Part shown: one piece after another, positions 57,701 to 64,000 of the stretch
How the letters are laid out: every line of letters starts with the position of its first letter
Numbering within the stretch: the stretch's first letter is position 1
Source of the DNA: Lewinellaceae bacterium
GTDB lineage: Bacteria > Bacteroidota > Bacteroidia > Chitinophagales > Saprospiraceae
Length of the DNA: 64,000 bases
Direction of reading: 5' to 3'
Assembly (NCBI GenBank): GCA_020636095.1
Contig: JACJYN010000010.1
Location: 192,022 to 256,021, forward strand
Notes under the pieces: model-generated
What the model was told of the DNA's origin: nothing
Seen by the model: only the letters and a program-made list of their open reading frames with translations
The model's database searches: none
Translations under genes and position numbers: made by a program

Positions 57701-60700
57701 GCCGCGAATGCTGCTGGGCAAGGGCTTGACCCCGGCTCGGCGCATGGCCTCCATGGCGTTGTCCACTACCTGTGGGTACTGATCCAAAACCTTTTTCATA
57801 TTGCGGTATTGCTCCGTCACTTTGAACTCGGCGCGGGAGTTGGGATAGTTCTTTAACACCCCGTTCATAATATCCCGAAGGATGTTCTCATGGCTTTCCA
57901 GCATCTCGTCCGTAAAATCGCGGATGATGAACTCGATCTTGGCCAGTTCGGCGCCGCCGCTCATGGTAACGGGGTGGATAAAGCCTTCCTTTCCATCCGT
58001 CGTCTCCGGGGATAGCCGGTCCTTAGGCAGGCCCGCCACGATATCGGAAGCGATTTTCAGGGCGCTTTCCAGTTTGCCCTTGGCGAAGCCGGGGTGAATG
58101 CTCACCCCCCGGATGTCAATGGTAACCGCATCGGCAGAAAAGGTCTCGTCCTCCAGAGAGCCCCGCTTTTCGCCGTCGACGGTATAGCCGAAGTCGGCGC
58201 CCAGTTTTTTCATATCCGCCTTATCCACCCCGCGGCCGATCTCCTCGTCGGGGGTAAAAAGGATGCGAATCTTGCCGTGCTTCACCTCCGGGTGGCTCAT
58301 CAAATAGCGGGCCGCGTCCATAATCTCGGCCAGGCCGGCCTTGTTGTCGGCGCCCAGCAAGGTAAGGCCGCTGGCGGTGATGATGTCATTGCCGATTTGC
58401 TCTTTCAAATCCGGATGATCCTTAGGGCGAAGCACCACCGTTGGGTCATCGGGCAGCACGATGTCGGAGCCGTCGTAGTTGCGATGGATGATAGGCTTTA
58501 CATCCTTCCCACTACAGTCCGGCGACGTATCCATGTGGGAACAGAAACAGATCACCGGCACATCGGCCTTATCCGTATTGGCGGGAATGGTGGCGTAAAT
58601 GTAGCCGTACTCGTCGAGGTGGGCATCCTCAATGCCCAATTCCTTCAACTCTTCCACCAATACCTTACCCAGGTTTTTCTGCTTTTCAGTGGATGGAATG
58701 GTTTTGGAAGCGGAATCAGACTGCGTGTCGATCTGAACGTACCGAAGAAAGCGCTCCAGAAAGGTGTGTTGAATATCCAGTGCCATGTCTTATTTTTGAA
58801 GGGAATGTAAAGATTTTTTTTAATAGTTGGCAACGATGTTTGTCATCTGGTTCTGAAAAAGGAAGTAAATTGGAGAACAGGTGTTGTTCCCCACTGTGCG
58901 GCAGATGGAGAAGGCGCCACGCTCATTGCCTGCGGGGTAAGTTGCCGCCAGCAGATTTTTTCTACCAACACTGAATAGTTACAAATTTGATTAGATGCAA
59001 ATGACTATACTGAATACACAAACTTGTCTTCTCCTATTTTCGATCGTTCTTATTACTTCCTGTGGTGGTAAGGACGAAAGGGTCCTTCTCCCCTACGGAA
59101 ACTCCATCTTCTCCACCAGCCCCTCAAACCGCGCTTCTCCCCGCATCTCCGCCCAAATCGGGTCCATCCGCAGGGAGATCATCCAGTTGGCGTGCCACTC
59201 GTAGGAGCGCTCCAGCCAGTCCAGAGCGGCCTGCTTTTGGCCCAGGTTCCAGTAGACGGGCGCCATTTCTACATGAGCGGCTTCTTTGACTTCAGGGGAA
59301 GCCTCCAGCTTTTTCAGCAATTGCGCCGCTTCTGTTCTTTGCCCCGCCTTCGCCAGTGCCATGGCCAGGTGCATTTCCGACCAGGCTTCTTCATCCGAGA
59401 GGCGGACGGCATTTCGGAAGGAGGCCACCGCCGCGGGGTAATCCTCGCGAGTGTAGTCTATGATCCCCAATATCCAGTAGGCCTCACTGTTGTTGGGATA
59501 TAGCTCCTGCATCGCCAGGCCGATCTCCCGGGCGCGGCCGTACTCGCCGGCCATCCGGTGTATGTCCGCCAGGTCGATGTTGTATTCCAGGCTGAGCGGA
59601 TCCAGGGCAGTGGCTTTCTCCATGTAAGCGACGGCCTCGTCTAACCGGCCGGATACCGCATAGTACCAGCCCATGTCCAGATAAGCGCCGGCCTCAGAGG
59701 GGTTGAGTGAGATGGCGCGTTCCAACTCCTGGTGCGCCTCCTCCCACTGCCAGTCGTACCACAGGTGCACCGAACCGATAATGGCATGGGCATAGGCCAA
59801 TGTACTATCGCGCTGTAGCGCCTCCTGTGCATACTGCCGCGCCTTCGGAAAAGCCTCGCGCGAAGGCAGGGCGTTGCTCCACCCCAGCCAGAGGTAAGCA
59901 TTGCCCAGCCCGGCATAGGCAGCGGCAAAACCGGGGTCAATGCCAATGGCGCGCTGGAAGAATTCCACTGCCGTTTCCGACCCTTCCGACCGCTGGCTGA
60001 GCATGTGCCGTCCCCGAAGGTACCATTCGTAAGCCTCCGGGTTACTGGTCAGCGGTTCGATACCGCCATTGAGCAGAATGACCTTCAGGTTGTCGGCCAC
60101 CGCCCGGGCGATCTCATCCTGGATGGAAAAAATGTCGTCGATATCGCGGTCGTAGCGTTGCGACCAGAGTTGGTAGCCGTCTTCAGTACTCACCAACTGA
60201 GCCGTTACCCGTAACCGCCCATCCACCTTACGCACACTGCCTTCCAGCACCGTACCTACCCCCAGCTTCTGCCCGATGTCCTGCATGCTGGTTTCACTGC
60301 CGCGAAAGGAGAAAGAAGAAGTCCGGCCGGCCACTTTGAGTGCCTTGACCTGCGCCAGCGCGTTGAGGATGTCTTCGGCGATGCCGTCGCCAAAGTACTG
60401 TTGCCCTCCATCCGGGCTGAGGTCGCGAAAGGGAAGTACGGCAATGGATTGATCGGGAATATTGGCGCGCGCTATTTTTGACTCGTTTCCTAGCCGCCAC
60501 CAGAAAACAGCGGCAGCCAGAAAAAGGATAAGGGCCAGGGCTGTTAAAATGCGGGGGATGGAAATGGAACGACGGCCCAACCGGGGGCGGGAAGGTTTCA
60601 CTTTGGGCCGTTCCGCCAATTCACTTTGCTTGGGAAAAGTGATACCGGTATCCGCCAGTGCAAAGACTTCCATCGGCTCGCTAACGTTCTTAAATTCAAA

Positions 60701-63700
60701 CTTCCCCAGGGAAACAGGCTGGAACTGCGGGTGGTTGCGCAGGTCGTGAATGACTCGCTCCGTGATCAGAACCGATCCCGGAATACCCAGAGATTCTACC
60801 CGGGAAGCCAGGTTGACGCCATCGCCATAAATATAGTCTCCCTCGGTAACGATATCGCCGATGTGGATGCCAATGCGCAGGGGCACCTTCGGTTCTTTCA
60901 GCAGAGTGAGTTGCATTTCCTTGGCACTGGCCACTGCCTCCACGGCGCTGTCGAAGAGCACCAGGCTGCCGTCGCCAAAGTGCTGCAGAATCTTACCCTG
61001 ATGCTTGCCTACACTTTCTTCCAGGATGGCGCGGAAGTGCCGCAGGCGGCGCAGGCCATCGGCTTCATCGGCCTGCATCATCGCGGTATAACCGGCGATG
61101 TCGGCGAACATGATGGCGGCAAGGCGGCGGGTGGGCATAGTGGTACAGGTGCTATTGTTCGATTGTTCGAGCTTGCCCTGGAATGGCAGGGCATTCGGTT
61201 TCCAGCGCCCCAAGTTACTGAAATGAGGAGATTATTAAAAGTGTAGCTGGAGGTTTAGAAAAAAACGGCCGGGCTTATTCCGTACTGTCCCACGTTGATC
61301 GTTGTCAAGTTGTTTGTTACGCTATGTCCAAACGAGAGGGCCAACCAGGCATTCCCCGGCAGGCCCTCTGTTTTTTGCTATTTATCAGGCGGACAGGGCC
61401 GCTGCTCTTACCGCACGAACATCAACTCCCGATACTTGATCATCGGCCACTCCCGGTCGTCCACCAGGTACTCCAGGCGGTCGGCGTAAGTGCGTATGTC
61501 TTCCATCAAAGGCTTGACGTCATAGCAGTAAGTCCTCGCCATAGCCGTTGCGTCCTCCCGCCCGTTGGCTTTTTTCCGGGCATCGGTCATTTGATTGACG
61601 GATAGTTTGATATTGGAGATGTTCTCGGAGATCAGTTTAAGAATATCAAACTGGGCTTCGTAAGCACTTTCCGGCAGGCCGAGTTCCTTTAGCTGCAGGA
61701 TGTTCTCCGCCAGTTGGTTCTGATAACTGATGGCCGCCGGCAGGATGTGGTTGACCACCATCTCTCCCAGGGTGCGGCTTTCGATCTGCAATTTGAGGAT
61801 GTAGTTTTCGCACATCACATCGTAGTGAGCGTGCATCTCTCGTTCGGTAAACACCCCGCTGGAAGTAAACAGTTCGACGGCGTCCTTCGCCAGATAAGCG
61901 CCCAGCGCGTCCGGCGTATTGGGGATATTGCTCAGCCCCCGGCGCTCGGCCTCTTCTTTCCACTCATCGCTGTAGCCGTCTCCTTCGAAACAGATGGGCT
62001 TGGATTCCTTAATGTATCGCTTCAGGATGGCCAGTATGGCTTCGTCCCTACCGGTTCCCTCCTTCATCATTCCATCCAGTTCCGCCTTGAACTCCACCAA
62101 CTGGCGGCCGACAATGGTGTTCATGACCGTCATGGGAGCTGCACAGTTCATGGACGAACCCACCATACGAATTTCGAACTTATTGCCGGTAAAGGCGAAG
62201 GGGGAAGTCCGGTTGCGGTCGGTATTGTCCAGTTCCAGGTTGGGGATTTTACTCAGTAAGTCCAGCGCTTCCTTCACCCCGGCGGCATCGGCATCGATAC
62301 CCGCCTCCAGTTTACTCAGCACGTCGGTCAGCGTCTCGCCGATGAAAACGGAGACAATAGCCGGCGGCGCTTCGTTGGCCCCCAGGCGGTGGTCGTTAGA
62401 GGCGGAAGAGACACTGGCGCGCAGGACATCGGCGTAGCGGTAGACCGCCTGCACGGTATTCATAAAGAAGGTGAGAAAGAGCAGGTTTTTGCCCGGCTGC
62501 TTACCCGGCGAGAGCAGGTTGCGGCCTGTATTGGTCGACATCGACCAGTTGTTGTGTTTGCCCGAACCGTTGACGCCGGCAAAAGGCTTCTCGTGCAGCA
62601 ATACCCGCAGCTTATGGCGGCGCGCCACGCGGTCCATCAGGTCCATCAACAGCTGATTGTGATCAACGGCCAGGTTACACTCTTCATACATGGGGGCCAG
62701 TTCGTACTGGCCCGGGCCGACCTCATTGTGGCGGGTTCGGACCGGAATGCCCAGCTTGTGGCACTCCGTCTCCAGGTCGCGCATGTAGGCGTACACCCGT
62801 TCGGGGATGGATCCGAAATAGTGGTCGTCGAGCTGCTGCCCCTTGGGCGAGTGCTTACCCAGTAAGGTGCGGCCGGTCAGCAGCAGGTCAGGGCGGGCAT
62901 TGTACAAGGCCTCGTCCACCAGGAAGTATTCCTGTTCCCACCCCAGCGTTGTGATCACTTTGGACACCTTATCATCGAAGAGCTGGCAAACCGGAATGGC
63001 CGCCTTTTCCAGATAGGCCTGCGACTTGAGCAGGGGCAGCTTGTAGTCCAGCGAGTCACCGCCGTACGTCACAAAGATCGTCGGAATGCAAAGGGTCTTC
63101 CCTTCACTGACCTCCAGGATGAAGGCCGGGGAAGAAGGGTCCCAGGCCGTATAGCCGCGGGCTTCAAAGGTAGAACGCAGGCCGCCCCCCGGGAAGCTCG
63201 ACCCGTCGGGTTCCTGCTGAACCAGGGTGTCTCCGTCGAACTCCTCCACTACCGTACCGTCGGGCTTGAGGGTAAAAAATGAATCGTGCTTCTCAGCGGT
63301 GCGGCCGGTCAGCGGCTGAAACCAGTGGGTATAGTGGGTAGCGCCGTGATCCATAGACCAGCGCTTCATTGCATCGGCCACGATATCGGCGTCCTCGCGG
63401 GAAAGCTTGGCGCCGGACTCGATGGCCAGTTTAACGTTGTTGAATGCTTCTTCTGTCATGTATTCCCTCATGGCCGCATCGTTGAAAACGTTGCAACCAA
63501 AGAAAGACGAAATCTTCCCGTCCGGAATATTAACGTACTCTAATTCGAAACCGGAACGGTTGAGGATGGTATCCAATGCCTGGAATCTGGATAAACTCAT
63601 AATGGAATATGCCTTTTTAGTGAAAAACAATTTCCCCGAATTTACAAAAAAGCCGGCTGTCCAAAGAACAACCGGCCGGGCATCCAAACATTTTTATTTC

Positions 63701-64000
63701 GGCCATGAGTAAGGAAGTAAAGCCCGCCCTTTTTCCAAGGGACAGGTGTTCAACTTCTAAAAATAAAGCATCTCAGCAGTGCCTCTATTTATAACATTTT
63801 GAGTACTACAAATGAGAGCGTTACGCTGCCCAATTACAATTGCGGTATTACTGAATTAACTTTATTTGAACAGGGCCTTGGCGCCTGGTTGAATAACAAT
63901 GGTTATATTTTACAGGATATTGTCACAAGGATGGTGACGGCTGGCAATTGCTTTGAGCCTAAACAGATTGATGGCCTTTCAATGACTTGAAGATAGTGCG

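Overview
The window looks like a chromosomal segment of a Bacteroidota bacterium, most likely from the Saprospiria (Lewinella, Phaeodactylibacter or Haliscomenobacter-like). I infer this from a type IX secretion sorting domain, two DUF6089-like outer-membrane proteins, a GlnN-type glutamine synthetase, several TonB receptors with carboxypeptidase-like domains, an ECF sigma/FecR/STN-receptor set, promoter-like TTG...TAnnTTTG motifs, and moderate GC content. No rRNA, tRNA or CRISPR array was seen.

Layout. 1-6030: partial arsenate reductase, two tandem outer-membrane proteins, an ABC exporter, a small membrane protein and MurB. 6085-8866: a decayed IS701/IS4-type insertion sequence between repeats. 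8925-14290: an envelope cluster of an MCE/MlaD protein, an N-acetylmuramoyl-L-alanine amidase and a divergent LptD. 14300-22080: a lipoprotein, a patatin, a BioD-like/DRTGG protein, an acyl-CoA ligase, a tiny Cys/Lys-rich protein, an SGNH lipoprotein and a 2H phosphoesterase, separated by dense repeats. 22217-29607: Lon behind a sigma-54-like promoter, a type IX-secreted protein, a broken gene fragment and an RlmI-like methyltransferase. 29622-32684: NhaA and a TPR lipoprotein. 32813-40942: one collinear uptake cluster of a TonB receptor, a YnjB-like binding protein, two permeases matching a split YnjC, and a YnjD-like ATPase. 41225-48393: a DUF2064 protein, a TonB receptor, its neighbouring two-component system and a triple-repeat lipoprotein. 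48511-53022: ECF sigma factor, FecR anti-sigma factor and STN-containing receptor. 53019-63600: two lipoproteins (one with BNR-like propellers and a dockerin-like tail), peptidase T, a class III cyclase/TPR protein and glutamine synthetase III.

The most unusual content is between the genes. Many gaps contain palindromic elements, several built from degenerate 7-nt units whose sequence differs from locus to locus (TTCGGAG, TTCCGAC, GGTTAGC, TTGTCAG, TAAATCT). The largest, about 1.14 kb, fills the gap between two genes of the uptake cluster and reverses strand part-way. A second family, with five full copies and one partial copy, keeps a core (CATAGCC, AGCTACG, CAACG) inside arms that change together so that pairing is kept. 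These families are the best candidates here for an undescribed system, either as mobile hairpin elements or as structured RNA. All calls come from reading the sequence; no database search was run.
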